Below, piece after piece: positions 1-7,833 of a stretch of DNA of 46,522 nucleotides (the stretch's first letter is position 1; every line of letters begins with the position of its first letter). The notes below the pieces were generated by a model. The model saw only the letters and a list, made by a program, of their open reading frames with translations. It ran no database searches and was not told the DNA's origin. The stretch is from Bacteroidales bacterium UBA3824. GTDB lineage: Bacteria > Bacteroidota > Bacteroidia > Bacteroidales > UBA3824. Location of the stretch: the NCBI GenBank assembly GCA_002393195.1, contig DGIK01000135.1, positions 1-46,522 on the forward strand. The letters are read 5' to 3'. The position numbers and the translations under genes were made by a program.

Positions 1-415
1 GTGTGCCGTCGGTCTTGCAACTCCACGCAAAATAACCCTTCCTCACGCCGTCCTGATGCTGCATATAATGCTTGGTCCAACGCCAGATACGGTCAAAGAT
101 GTCCTTTCTGTCCATCTGAACAGCCACCATAAGCCCGTAAGACTGTCCTTCGGTGCGCACGTCCTTGTTTTTGACGTCGGAGACATAGCCCATAGTGTCG
201 CCCACCTCAAAGTAAATACGATTTTTGCCAAAGAAAACATCGTTGAAAATGCCATCTACCTTGGCGTCGATGTCATTCTGCGAATAGCCCGCCTCGGAGA
301 AAACATTGCGGTATTCGCCAGTCTCAAATGCGCCCTTCTCCCACGGCGTAAGCGGCTTTTGGCACGACGCCGCCACCACGCTCAGCGCACAGAATGTCAA
401 TAATAGTCTTTTCAT
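1..415 (-). CDS. GH8 glycoside hydrolase, probable reducing-end xylose-releasing exo-oligoxylanase (5' part only)
   Basis: Only the first 138 codons are in the window; the gene runs off the left edge. The start is the ATG at 415, followed by a short signal with a lipobox-like Ala-Ala-Ser-Cys at about residue 18. The mature N-terminus contains a (T)EGQSYGLM motif and then a FDRIWRWTKHY stretch, the GH8 pattern that includes the catalytic acid Glu. GH8 enzymes cut beta-1,4 links by inversion. In Bacteroidales xylan loci the usual member trims xylo-oligosaccharides from the reducing end, which fits the xylan genes nearby; an endoglucanase or endoxylanase of the same family cannot be excluded. 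A TAATTTTG -7 element lies at 449-456 on the minus strand, 34 nt before the start. Confidence 0.8.
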   Translation of the reverse strand, partial: MKRLLLTFCALSVVAASCQKPLTPWEKGAFETGEYRNVFSEAGYSQNDIDAKVDGIFNDVFFGKNRIYFEVGDTMGYVSDVKNKDVRTEGQSYGLMVAVQMDRKDIFDRIWRWTKHYMQHQDGVRKGYFAWSCKTDGT

Positions 416-528
416 AATGTGTAGTAATGTGTTTGGTTATTGCCGGTGCAAAATTACGGATAAAAAACGAAATATTTGGCGACAATGTGGAGTTTTTTTA
501 TTGTAATTATACCTACTGTACACCTTAT

Positions 529-2001
529 CTAATAAACTATCTTGGCAAGCACCGAGCCGATTCTTATCTGGTCGCCGGTGCTTACCTTGTTTTTGGAGGT
601 GATGCGGATGTCGTTGACGAAGATGCCGTTGGTGCTGGCATTGTCGGTGATATAGAAAAAACCGCCCTCGTTGGTAAGCGTGGCGTGGTTGCCGGATACG
701 GTGCGGTTGTCGAGCACGATGTCGTTGGCTTCGTTGCGCCCGATGGTCATAGTGAGTTTGGTGATATTGAACACCTGTTGACGGTCGCCGTCCATAGCCA
801 CGAGTTTTGGCACTATCTTGCCCGCGCCGATGAGGGTCTCCTCCACATAAATATTGTCAAATTTATGCGCCATGCTGAGGGGATGGCGTTTGTATTTTTC
901 GATTTCCTGTTTGAGCATACGGTTTTGACGCTTGATTTCGTCCACGCGACTCTGCGTTGCGCTGTCGATGCGGCGGATGATTCTCATACGGAATCTCAGG
1001 AATATAATGGCGACAGCAATGGCAAGCGCAAGTACAATCAGCAACGATATTACATACGGATACCTGCCCATAAAACCGCTCTTGCCGGGGTTGGAATACT
1101 CGCACAGGACACTCGTATTGCCATAATTGATGGTAAAACTATTGCTAATACCGCTCTGCGTGGCATCGAAACTAATAGTAAACTCCTTGAAATACTCCTT
1201 GAACTTAGCCTTGCCCATCTTTTCGAGCGACTGCGCCAATACCGGCTCTATGTCGCCCGCCCCAAACAGTCCGAAACTTCCATCCGTGGCGGCGGCGAGG
1301 TCCTGCAATTCGCGTTTCACATTCTGCGATTCCGAATCATACATCAAGATATTTAGGTAGATGCCGTTGTCCTGGGCACGACGCGCCAAATCCTCGGCAA
1401 AACGCCTCGTAGTACCGGTATTGAGCCCGCGAGCAATCAGGGTGAGGATGATGGTCTCGTGGTTTTGGCGGTGGGCAATGCAATAATCCATCGCCTCGCC
1501 GACAGCCTCGGGGAGATTGTTGCCGGTGGCGGTGCTGTCGCATTGAGGCTGCAAATGATAATCGGTCATTGAGCATAACACATCAAAATTGCGGGTCTGC
1601 TCCGCGCTTATGTACCTCACGTGCCTGTCCTGCGGGACGAAATATAGGATGTTGGCATTGTCGGCATTATCGAGATAGTCGGCAATGCGCAGGAGAGCCT
1701 TCTTCACCTGCGGAAAAACGCCGTTATGATGGAGATAGTACGAATCCTCCACCAAAAAAACGTGCATCTTGCCCTCGCGGTCGCCCGTCCTTGCGCCGCT
1801 CTGCTCCACGCGGCAAGGCACATTGACGCCATTTTCCGAAATGATTATGCTGTCTTCCATCGACGCAAGCACCCTCGCCCTCACGCGTATCTCGGGGTAG
1901 GCGTCGTCGTAGATATCAACAACGCTCAAATCCTGCGCACCCGCCACGCCCGCAGCAAGGCACAGCAACATAGCCGCTAAATATTTCCATAAGTTGCTCA
2001 T
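529..2001 (-). CDS. Membrane protein with periplasmic vWA-like domain and C-terminal FHA domain
   Basis: 490 residues. A signal peptide (about 1-22, ending at Ala-Gln) is followed by a domain of about 250 residues. Its alternating hydrophobic strands (KMHVFLVED near 78, ETIILTLIA near 182, IYLNILMYD near 214) resemble a von Willebrand A fold without a complete MIDAS motif. A single membrane segment spans about 315-336, then a basic, coiled-coil-like stretch (340-372), then an FHA domain (about 398-488) with the hallmark GR (421-422), SGNHA (436-440) and STNG (456-459). FHA domains bind phosphothreonine, so this protein probably links a periplasmic domain to cytoplasmic Ser/Thr phosphorylation; the partner is not visible. 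It follows the OB-fold lipoprotein gene by 15 nt and is probably co-transcribed with it. Confidence 0.75.
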   Translation of the reverse strand: MSNLWKYLAAMLLCLAAGVAGAQDLSVVDIYDDAYPEIRVRARVLASMEDSIIISENGVNVPCRVEQSGARTGDREGKMHVFLVEDSYYLHHNGVFPQVKKALLRIADYLDNADNANILYFVPQDRHVRYISAEQTRNFDVLCSMTDYHLQPQCDSTATGNNLPEAVGEAMDYCIAHRQNHETIILTLIARGLNTGTTRRFAEDLARRAQDNGIYLNILMYDSESQNVKRELQDLAAATDGSFGLFGAGDIEPVLAQSLEKMGKAKFKEYFKEFTISFDATQSGISNSFTINYGNTSVLCEYSNPGKSGFMGRYPYVISLLIVLALAIAVAIIFLRFRMRIIRRIDSATQSRVDEIKRQNRMLKQEIEKYKRHPLSMAHKFDNIYVEETLIGAGKIVPKLVAMDGDRQQVFNITKLTMTIGRNEANDIVLDNRTVSGNHATLTNEGGFFYITDNASTNGIFVNDIRITSKNKVSTGDQIRIGSVLAKIVY

Positions 2002-2016
2002 CCTTTGTCAATTATA

Positions 2017-2376
2017 TTAACGCACCACATTATTGAACATCGATGGCGAGTCCTTGGGCTTCACCACCTCGTGGATTACGAGAATGGTGTCGCGCTGATA
2101 ATAAAAATTGGCGTCCACCTTGCCGTGCACCTTCACATTGTCGCCCACTACGGGCAGGAAGTCGTTGGTGGTTACATTAATCTTGCTGCCCCCGCTCTTG
2201 ACGGTAAAAAAACTCAAATCCTCCAAGTGCAACGTATTGATTACCTTGCCCTTTACAGTTACCTTCTTGCCGTGGAAGAAGCCCGGGTGCTGTTCTATTA
2301 CACGTATCGGAGTAGTGCACGCCGACATCACGACAAGCACCACCGCCAATGCCGTTATATGATACAATAATTTCAT
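2017..2376 (-). CDS. Small OB-fold-like lipoprotein
   Basis: 119 residues from the ATG at 2376. An in-frame start lies eight codons upstream, but that region overlaps a TTACTTTG promoter-like element, so the shorter start is preferred. A type II signal ends at Ser-Ala-Cys (residue 19). The mature part alternates short strands: FHGKKVTVKGKVINTL, FFTVKSGGSKINVTT and NVKVHGKVDANFYY. This is the pattern of a five-stranded OB fold as in bacterial tRNA_anti-like and NlpE/YgiW-type lipoproteins. A specific function is not recognisable. It sits 15 nt upstream of the FHA-domain gene and is divergent from the ferredoxin gene. Confidence 0.65.
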   Translation of the reverse strand: MKLLYHITALAVVLVVMSACTTPIRVIEQHPGFFHGKKVTVKGKVINTLHLEDLSFFTVKSGGSKINVTTNDFLPVVGDNVKVHGKVDANFYYQRDTILVIHEVVKPKDSPSMFNNVVR

Positions 2377-2480
2377 TTGCGTTGGTAATTTAGCAGGCAA
2401 AGTAAAGAAAAAAAAGCCATCTTTCCAAAACCTTGCGCCGATGGTTTAAAAAATTTTTTTCAAAAAAATAAGTTTTTTTG

Positions 2481-2511
2481 TTGTTTGATGTTCTATTTGT
2501 TGTTATATTTG
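2481..2511 (+). promoter_or_regulatory. Bacteroidetes-type promoter of the ferredoxin gene
   Basis: TTG at 2481-2483, a 20-nt spacer and a perfect TATATTTG (-7 element) at 2504-2511. The expected transcription start is near 2518, about 50 nt before the ATG at 2569. Confidence 0.65.
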
Positions 2512-2568
2512 CAACGAAAATAAACGAACAATTATTATTACAAACAACAAACAATCAAATCTAAAATT

Positions 2569-2742
2569 ATGGCATACGTAATCAGCAAAACCGACTGCCA
2601 GGCGTGTGGCACCTGCAAGGACGAATGTCCCCAGGAGGCTATCATCGAAGGCGATGTATATTCTATCGACCCTGACAAGTGCGTAGAATGTGGTGCCTGC
2701 GCAGACGCTTGTCCGTGCGGCGCAATCGCTCCGGGCAACTAA
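2569..2742 (+). CDS. 2[4Fe-4S] ferredoxin
   Basis: 57 residues. Two CxxCxxCxxxCP cluster-binding motifs are complete: Cys10-13-16-20 and Cys38-41-44-48. This is the classical clostridial-type 8Fe-8S ferredoxin, a small cytoplasmic electron carrier for enzymes such as pyruvate:ferredoxin oxidoreductase, hydrogenase or Rnf. The C-terminus is short (GAIAPGN). The gene has its own promoter upstream and a hairpin terminator 28 nt downstream, so it looks monocistronic. Its presence fits an anaerobe. Confidence 0.95.
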   Translation: MAYVISKTDCQACGTCKDECPQEAIIEGDVYSIDPDKCVECGACADACPCGAIAPGN

Positions 2743-2769
2743 CCAACAACGGTTTTTTCCGGCACAACC

Positions 2770-2804
2770 AAGGCGGGCTCGACACTTTTCGGGTCCGCCT
2801 TTTT
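2770..2804 (+). terminator. Rho-independent terminator after the ferredoxin gene
   Basis: An AAGGCGG arm and a CCGCCTT arm pair around a GC-rich interior, followed directly by a short T run (2799-2804). Confidence 0.7.
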
Positions 2805-2831
2805 GATAATGAAATCAAAACAGCAGTTACT

Positions 2832-3377
2832 ATGAGAAAAATATTATTATTCCTCTTTGCGGCATTGACATTGTGCTCCTGCTTCGAGACAAGATTCGAC
2901 GACACCGAAGAAAAACGGCAGCAGCGAATCAGGGATTCCATCCGCAACGATTCGATAGAGCACAGACGCTCTCTGCCCGACACCACGCTCGCAATATACA
3001 AGAGGACAGCGTTTTGCGACACGATAGATGTCATAGTATTCGACCGCGTGAAGATGCTCTCGGGCGACAAGGCGGCAGCATACGCACAACGCCACAGCAG
3101 ATTTGGCAATACGACCAAGATTATTGTCAACCAAGAGGAACTGCTCGAAACTCTTATAGTAGCCCGCAATGCAAAAATATGGCTGTTGGACGACGGCACC
3201 GCCGACGATTCTGTGGAGAAAATGATAGAAGTGAACCCACGAGACACCATCAGATACCGTTATTGCAAACCATCCGACCTGTCGGAAGATATGCCAAAAG
3301 AAGACCTCGTAATGCTAATAATACAGCACCGAAGCATTATCTATTTCAAGCAACTGCGAAAAGACGACTTGAATTAA
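2832..3377 (+). CDS. Small lipoprotein of unknown function
   Basis: 181 residues from the ATG at 2832. The reading frame stays open upstream of this codon, but that stretch crosses the ferredoxin terminator. The N-terminus is a type II signal with lipobox Leu-Cys-Ser-Cys (Cys17). The mature protein is charged; residues 22-45 look helical (EEKRQQRIRDSIRND). No known domain is recognised. It opens a plus-strand run with short gaps (30 nt to the barnase gene), so it may share a transcript with the barnase-barstar pair. It could be a fast-evolving accessory protein, but nothing in the sequence shows a role. Confidence 0.6.
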   Translation: MRKILLFLFAALTLCSCFETRFDDTEEKRQQRIRDSIRNDSIEHRRSLPDTTLAIYKRTAFCDTIDVIVFDRVKMLSGDKAAAYAQRHSRFGNTTKIIVNQEELLETLIVARNAKIWLLDDGTADDSVEKMIEVNPRDTIRYRYCKPSDLSEDMPKEDLVMLIIQHRSIIYFKQLRKDDLN

Positions 3378-3407
3378 TCATATACTACACAACCAAACTT
3401 TTTGATT

Positions 3408-3980
3408 ATGAAAAAGATAATACAATATTTGCTGTTGATGGTAATGTCGATGACCATTGCAGCGTGTATGCAACCGGGCGGCACACCTCAGCAACCAGCT
3501 GACACACCACAGCAAACGACGCAGCTATTAACGCAGCCCGACGGCAACGACAACGCCGCCGCCCCCAACGATGCACAACCCGCCATCGACAACGACGCCA
3601 CCAACGACGCGCAACCCGCCAACGACAGCAAAATCAAGGTAAAGGAGCAGGGGCAATACACCGACAAGGAGCGCGTGGCACTATACATCCATACTTACGG
3701 ACGCCTGCCCGACAATTACATCACCAAAGCCGAGGCGCAAAAACTCGGCTGGGACAACACCAAAGGCAACCTCCGCAAAGTGGCGCCCGGCAAGAGCATA
3801 GGCGGCGACCGATTCGGCAACTACGAGGGACAGCTCCCCAAGGCCAGCAAACGAAAGTATTTTGAGTGCGACATCGATTACAAAAGCGGCAAACGAAACG
3901 CCAAAAGAATCGTTTTCAGCAACGACGGGCTGATTTTCTACACCGACGACCATTACAAGACATTCCAGCAATTATATTGA
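3408..3980 (+). CDS. Barnase-family guanyl-specific ribonuclease carried as a lipoprotein
   Basis: 190 residues from the ATG at 3408 (a TTG two codons earlier is less likely). A type II signal ends at Ile-Ala-Ala-Cys20. A Gln/Asn/Asp/Pro-rich low-complexity linker covers about 21-85, then a barnase domain covers about 88-190. The domain aligns with Bacillus amyloliquefaciens barnase from Tyr13 onward without gaps (offset 80). Catalytic and binding residues are present: Lys107 (K27), Glu153 (E73), Arg163 (R83), Arg167 (R87) and His182 (H102). Arg59 is replaced by Tyr139. The enzyme should cleave RNA after G. Its barstar inhibitor is encoded 28 nt downstream. The predicted place is the periplasm or outer membrane, tethered by lipid and a flexible linker; secretion on vesicles or contact-dependent delivery is speculation. 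Confidence 0.92.
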   Translation: MKKIIQYLLLMVMSMTIAACMQPGGTPQQPADTPQQTTQLLTQPDGNDNAAAPNDAQPAIDNDATNDAQPANDSKIKVKEQGQYTDKERVALYIHTYGRLPDNYITKAEAQKLGWDNTKGNLRKVAPGKSIGGDRFGNYEGQLPKASKRKYFECDIDYKSGKRNAKRIVFSNDGLIFYTDDHYKTFQQLY

Positions 3981-4008
3981 TAATCACATAAAAAAGCATC
4001 AATCCAAA

Positions 4009-4272
4009 ATGAAAACATACATACTCAACTTCGACAACAAGGCAACCGCAGAATCACTGCACAACTACCTCGCGGCAATGCTCGACCTGCCCGCTCATTA
4101 CGGACACAATCTCGACGCGCTATACGACTGCCTCACGTCTGTAACGGCTGCCAGCAACATCACCATAGCCAATATCGACGGCAACAACGAGCTACACAGC
4201 CGCGCTATCGAAGTATTCAGGGACGCCGCCGCCGCCAATCCCAAACTTCACCTGCATCTCCCGCAGGATTAA
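4009..4272 (+). CDS. Barstar-family ribonuclease inhibitor
   Basis: 87 residues, the normal barstar length, with no signal peptide, so cytoplasmic. The core YGHNLDALYDCLT (31-43) matches barstar YGENLDALWDCLT; Asp36 and Asp40 correspond to the barnase-contacting D35 and D39, and Tyr39 replaces W38. The second contact helix AIEVFRDA (66-73) has Asp72 where barstar has E76. Barstar plugs the barnase active site and protects the producer from its own ribonuclease. The gene follows the barnase gene by 28 nt, the expected enzyme-immunity order. Confidence 0.93.
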   Translation: MKTYILNFDNKATAESLHNYLAAMLDLPAHYGHNLDALYDCLTSVTAASNITIANIDGNNELHSRAIEVFRDAAAANPKLHLHLPQD

Positions 4273-4306
4273 TTATAACAATTGACGCCTTATAACACGC
4301 AACACA

Positions 4307-5380
4307 ATGAAAACTAACCGATTATACATAATATTAGCGATGTTGGTGGCAACGATTGCAGCCGGCTGTGGCAGCAGTGAGCCGACGCAGCAACAAGCAA
4401 ACAACGCCGCCGAGGAAGAAGAGGAGGAGCTCAATACACGCCACAACCCTGTGTTCTCGCTGTTTGACAGCGACGGGCAAGGCTCGTACCAGCTCTACCG
4501 CAACAGCGAAAGGATAGCATCGTTCTCATTGGAACACGGTCAAAAACCGATAGAACTATGCTCCCACAACGACGACTGCTACCTCCTCATATCCGGCTCT
4601 CAATCCAAAGACACCACCGACTCCACGCCCCACAGTGCAGAAATCTTAAAAAACGGAAGACGCGCAATGGAGCTTGACGACCGATTGCAGGCGATGCACT
4701 TCAATATGGACGAAGGGCACTTCTACGTACTTGGCAAATATGGCGACTCCGCATACACCGTTTACCGCGACGGGCTGCGCGTACTCAATTTCCCCGCCAA
4801 AGCAGGCAGCGTACCTGCCGACTTCCACATATTCGGACAGACCATATACACCGCAATGCAACGCGGCAAAACCACCGACATCTATAAAGACAACAACAAG
4901 CTCTACTCCATCAACGGCATCTGCAAGGACATCAAAGTATCATTCAGGGGCGTATATGTACTTATGGAAGACACGCTATACCTCGATAGGAGCGTCCTGA
5001 TGTACAACGAATACTACCGACACTCCGACAAGGAGATGTACGCCTTCCCTACTATGATAGCCACGAGCGACAAGGACATATTTGTAGGCTCACGCGCATC
5101 ATTTGACAAGCTGCACACATACGCCGGCATGTTTCTCAACAAGCAGACCTACTCCACCATCAAGCCCGACGACAAGCCCATCGGCGTATCGGAACAGAGC
5201 ACCGTATGCTGCGGCGTCGCCATCTCCAACGAAACCTACTACTACGCCGTGGCTGTCCTCAACCCCGATATGACGATGACAACGCCTATCACATATCACT
5301 TCTACACCGACCACAGCGAGAGTTTCACGCTCAAATTTGACAACGACAACGCACGGTTGCTTATGATATCGTCCAACTAA
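4307..5380 (+). CDS. Lipoprotein of unknown function, possibly a beta-propeller
   Basis: 357 residues. A type II signal ends at Ala-Gly-Cys21, followed by a Gln/Asn stretch and an acidic Glu run (about 36-41). The rest contains repeated short strand units of the type YxLYRNSERI, YTVYRDGLRV and TDIYKDNNKLY with similar spacing, which suggests a beta-propeller or WD-like fold; this is inferred from pattern only. No catalytic motif is seen. It lies 34 nt after barstar and 24 nt before the membrane-kinase gene, so it probably belongs to the same transcript. Confidence 0.6.
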   Translation: MKTNRLYIILAMLVATIAAGCGSSEPTQQQANNAAEEEEEELNTRHNPVFSLFDSDGQGSYQLYRNSERIASFSLEHGQKPIELCSHNDDCYLLISGSQSKDTTDSTPHSAEILKNGRRAMELDDRLQAMHFNMDEGHFYVLGKYGDSAYTVYRDGLRVLNFPAKAGSVPADFHIFGQTIYTAMQRGKTTDIYKDNNKLYSINGICKDIKVSFRGVYVLMEDTLYLDRSVLMYNEYYRHSDKEMYAFPTMIATSDKDIFVGSRASFDKLHTYAGMFLNKQTYSTIKPDDKPIGVSEQSTVCCGVAISNETYYYAVAVLNPDMTMTTPITYHFYTDHSESFTLKFDNDNARLLMISSN

Positions 5381-5404
5381 TCAATACCACCCAAAGGCAT
5401 CCGC

Positions 5405-6673
5405 ATGAACACCGCCGAAATCAAAAGATACGCAATATTCGCCGCGTCCATCGCCGTATTTGCCGTAGGCAGCGCACTGTGTATGAGAGCCAACCTCGGC
5501 ATCATTCCACAGCTGTGCCCGCCATACGTACTCAGCTGCATCCCCGGTCAAGAACTATCTGTGGGGATGTTGACGATGATAATGCACCTATTGTTCATTG
5601 CGATACAGGCGATATTGTTGAGATCCGATTTCAAAATGCGCGACCTCGTGCAGATACCGGCGGCCCTCGTTACGGGCATACTCATCGACACCGCAATGAC
5701 GGCTACCCAGCCCCTGCAATGGGACGACTCCGCCACGGGATACACTATGAGGATAGTGCAGACCATCATTGGCATCGCTATCGTAATGACAGGATACGCC
5801 ATACAACACCAATCTCGCGAAAAGACGGCAGACAAAGGCCTCATCCTTACATTCACCCAAACTCTCAAAGCAACGCCCTTCTTAGTATCGGCAATATTTG
5901 AAATCTCAATGGTGGCGATAGGCCTTACATTCTGCATATTTTATTTTGGCTCAGTGCGTTGGGACATCATAGGCGCGGGCACTCTCCTATCGCTGATAGT
6001 GAGCATCTCTTACAATACGCACAAGCCCGCCGACAAACCAGTATTTTGGAACGCCGACGCCGCATCGAGCGACAATTCCACCACGACAGACGACACACCG
6101 ACCTTCAACTACACTTTCCCGCTTGTAATCACCATAGCGCGCACGCACGGCAGCGGCGGACACGACATCGGCTATATGGTGGCGCAACGTCTCGGCATCA
6201 ATTTTTATGACAAGGAAATCATCAACGAAACCGCCAAAACTCTCGGTCTCGAAAAAGAAAAGGTTCAACAATGGGATCAGGAAACCTCGATACGCAGCCT
6301 TGGACGCGACGAAGCAGTTTTTTCGGCGCAATCACAAATAATCCGCGACGCCGCCAAGGCATCCTGCGTCATCATAGGGCGGTGTGCCGACTTCGTATTG
6401 CGCGGTCGCCCATACTGCCTCAACATCTTCATCCGCAGCGACGAAGATTATGCCGTTACCTTCATCCGCAACAAGGACAACCTCACAGAAGAACAAGCCC
6501 GCGAAGTAATCCGCCTCAAAAACAAAGCCCGCGAGCGCCACTACGCCCATTACACCGGCGACAAATGGCAAGACCCGTCCCACTACGACCTCGTAATCAA
6601 CACCGCCAAAATCGGCATCGAATCCGCCGCCAACATCATCTGCAACGCCGTAAATAATATCACGGGGGGATAA
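5405..6673 (+). CDS. YitT/YczE-like membrane protein fused to a cytidylate kinase-like domain
   Basis: 422 residues. The N-terminal half (about 8-200) has five or six hydrophobic segments and resembles the YczE/YitT (DUF6198-type) membrane family. A polar linker (205-235) leads to a cytidylate kinase-like domain (about 238-420). Its P-loop ARTHGSGGHDIG (245-256) is the GSGG variant, followed by FYDKEIIN and IIGRCADFVLRG motifs typical of the Cytidylate_kin2 family. The kinase half should lie in the cytoplasm; the substrate is not known and need not be CMP. The membrane half may be a small-molecule channel or sensor. It closes the plus-strand run that begins at 2832. Confidence 0.75.
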   Translation: MNTAEIKRYAIFAASIAVFAVGSALCMRANLGIIPQLCPPYVLSCIPGQELSVGMLTMIMHLLFIAIQAILLRSDFKMRDLVQIPAALVTGILIDTAMTATQPLQWDDSATGYTMRIVQTIIGIAIVMTGYAIQHQSREKTADKGLILTFTQTLKATPFLVSAIFEISMVAIGLTFCIFYFGSVRWDIIGAGTLLSLIVSISYNTHKPADKPVFWNADAASSDNSTTTDDTPTFNYTFPLVITIARTHGSGGHDIGYMVAQRLGINFYDKEIINETAKTLGLEKEKVQQWDQETSIRSLGRDEAVFSAQSQIIRDAAKASCVIIGRCADFVLRGRPYCLNIFIRSDEDYAVTFIRNKDNLTEEQAREVIRLKNKARERHYAHYTGDKWQDPSHYDLVINTAKIGIESAANIICNAVNNITGG

Positions 6674-6682
6674 AACCCAATA

Positions 6683-6760
6683 GCACCAACGGTGCGACAC
6701 AACAAAGGGTAGTCCGTGAGGGCTACCCTACCTACAATACGCATTGTGCATTACGCATTA
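6683..6760. repeat. REP-like intergenic palindromic element
   Basis: Two hairpins in series: GCACC-aac-GGTGC (6683-6695) and GGGTAG-10 nt-CTACCC (6707-6728), followed by near-repeats of ACGCATT/TGCATTA (6738-6760). The GH43 stop codon (6751-6753) lies in the last part. The arrangement resembles dispersed intergenic repeats of Bacteroidales, but only one copy is in the window, so its repeat status is inferred. Its position between two converging genes would allow it to act as a terminator. Confidence 0.4.
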
Positions 6761-7806
6761 TCCAATCCTTCAATCGTCTGAATCTTGCCGTCCTTGTCGT
6801 ACTGCAATTCGCAGACCTTCAACGAGCGGAGCCAGGTCTTGCCTTCTGACGGTACGCAGTCGTGGTGGAAGAGGTACCATTTGCCGTTGTACTCGGCGAT
6901 GGCGTGGTGAGTGGTCCAGCCTACTACCGGGGTGAGGATTACGCCCTGATAGGTGAACGGGCCGTAAGGATTGTCGCCGGTGGCATAGCAAAGGTAATGG
7001 CTGTCGCCAGTCGAGTACGAGAAGTAATACTTGCCATTGTACTTGTGCATCCACGAAGCCTCAAAGAAACGATGCGGATCGCTTGCTTTGAGCGGCTTGC
7101 CGTCCTCACCGAGGATAACGACGCGGCGCGGAGCTTCTGCAAACTGCAATACATCGTCGCTCATCTTAACCACGAAACTCGGCAACGCGGGCATATCGGG
7201 CTGTGCGAAAAGCTCGCCGTTGCGGGTAGGTTCTGAACCCATATCAACAAGACCATTGTCATCGCCGTGCTTGCCGTGTACGGGAGCATAGCCGGGCTCA
7301 AAAGGCTGCCACCATTGGAGTTGACCGCCCCAAAGACCGCCAAAATAGGTGTAGATGGAGCCGTCGTCGTCCTTGAACGCGCAGGGGTCGATGGAGAACG
7401 AGCCACGGATAGGCTGCGGCTCCGGCTTGAACGGGCCTTCGGGCTTGTCGGCAACTGCAACGCCAAGACGGAACACACCGTCATAACCCTTGGCGGAGAA
7501 GATGTAGTAATACTTGCCGTTTTTCTCCACTACGTCGCTGTCCCACAATTGTTTCTCTGCCCACTGTACGTCCTTGACGTCGAAAATAACGCCGTGGTCG
7601 TTGACCTTGCCAGTCATCGGGTCGCCGTCAATAGAGAGAGCGTGGTAGTCCTTCATCTGAAAATGTCCACCGTCGTCGTCCTCAGCAGCGTGAGCCTCCC
7701 AGTCGTGGGACGGATAGACGAAAATCTTGCCGTTGAATACGTGAACGGCGGGGTCTGCCATATAATCGGCAGGGAAGAGGTATCTTTTCTGTGCCATATT
7801 AATCAT
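6751..7806 (-). CDS. GH43 beta-xylosidase / alpha-L-arabinofuranosidase
   Basis: 351 residues with no signal peptide, so cytoplasmic. The five-bladed propeller family signature is complete: general base Asp18 (MADPAVHVF), pKa-modulating Asp140 (SIDPCAF) and general acid Glu249 (FFEASWMHK). A second ATG three codons in (7797) is an equally good start. It lies 27 nt after the GH10 gene and is downstream of the GPH symporter, the gene content of the Prevotella xynABD cluster. The likely job is to hydrolyse imported xylo- or arabinoxylo-oligosaccharides to monosaccharides. Xylosidase versus arabinofuranosidase cannot be told from sequence alone. The stop codon lies inside a palindromic repeat. 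Confidence 0.88.
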   Translation of the reverse strand: MINMAQKRYLFPADYMADPAVHVFNGKIFVYPSHDWEAHAAEDDDGGHFQMKDYHALSIDGDPMTGKVNDHGVIFDVKDVQWAEKQLWDSDVVEKNGKYYYIFSAKGYDGVFRLGVAVADKPEGPFKPEPQPIRGSFSIDPCAFKDDDGSIYTYFGGLWGGQLQWWQPFEPGYAPVHGKHGDDNGLVDMGSEPTRNGELFAQPDMPALPSFVVKMSDDVLQFAEAPRRVVILGEDGKPLKASDPHRFFEASWMHKYNGKYYFSYSTGDSHYLCYATGDNPYGPFTYQGVILTPVVGWTTHHAIAEYNGKWYLFHHDCVPSEGKTWLRSLKVCELQYDKDGKIQTIEGLDNA

Positions 7807-7833
7807 TAGGTTTAATTGAATTATTTTCTTACT

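Noticed and set aside
427..1356. Long open frame on the plus strand opposite the FHA gene
   Set aside because: It is antisense to a gene with clear FHA and membrane features and has no recognisable domain.
3408..4272. Type II toxin-antitoxin pair acting inside the cell
   Set aside because: The ribonuclease has a lipoprotein signal and a long linker, so it is exported; barstar here is an immunity protein in the classical sense.
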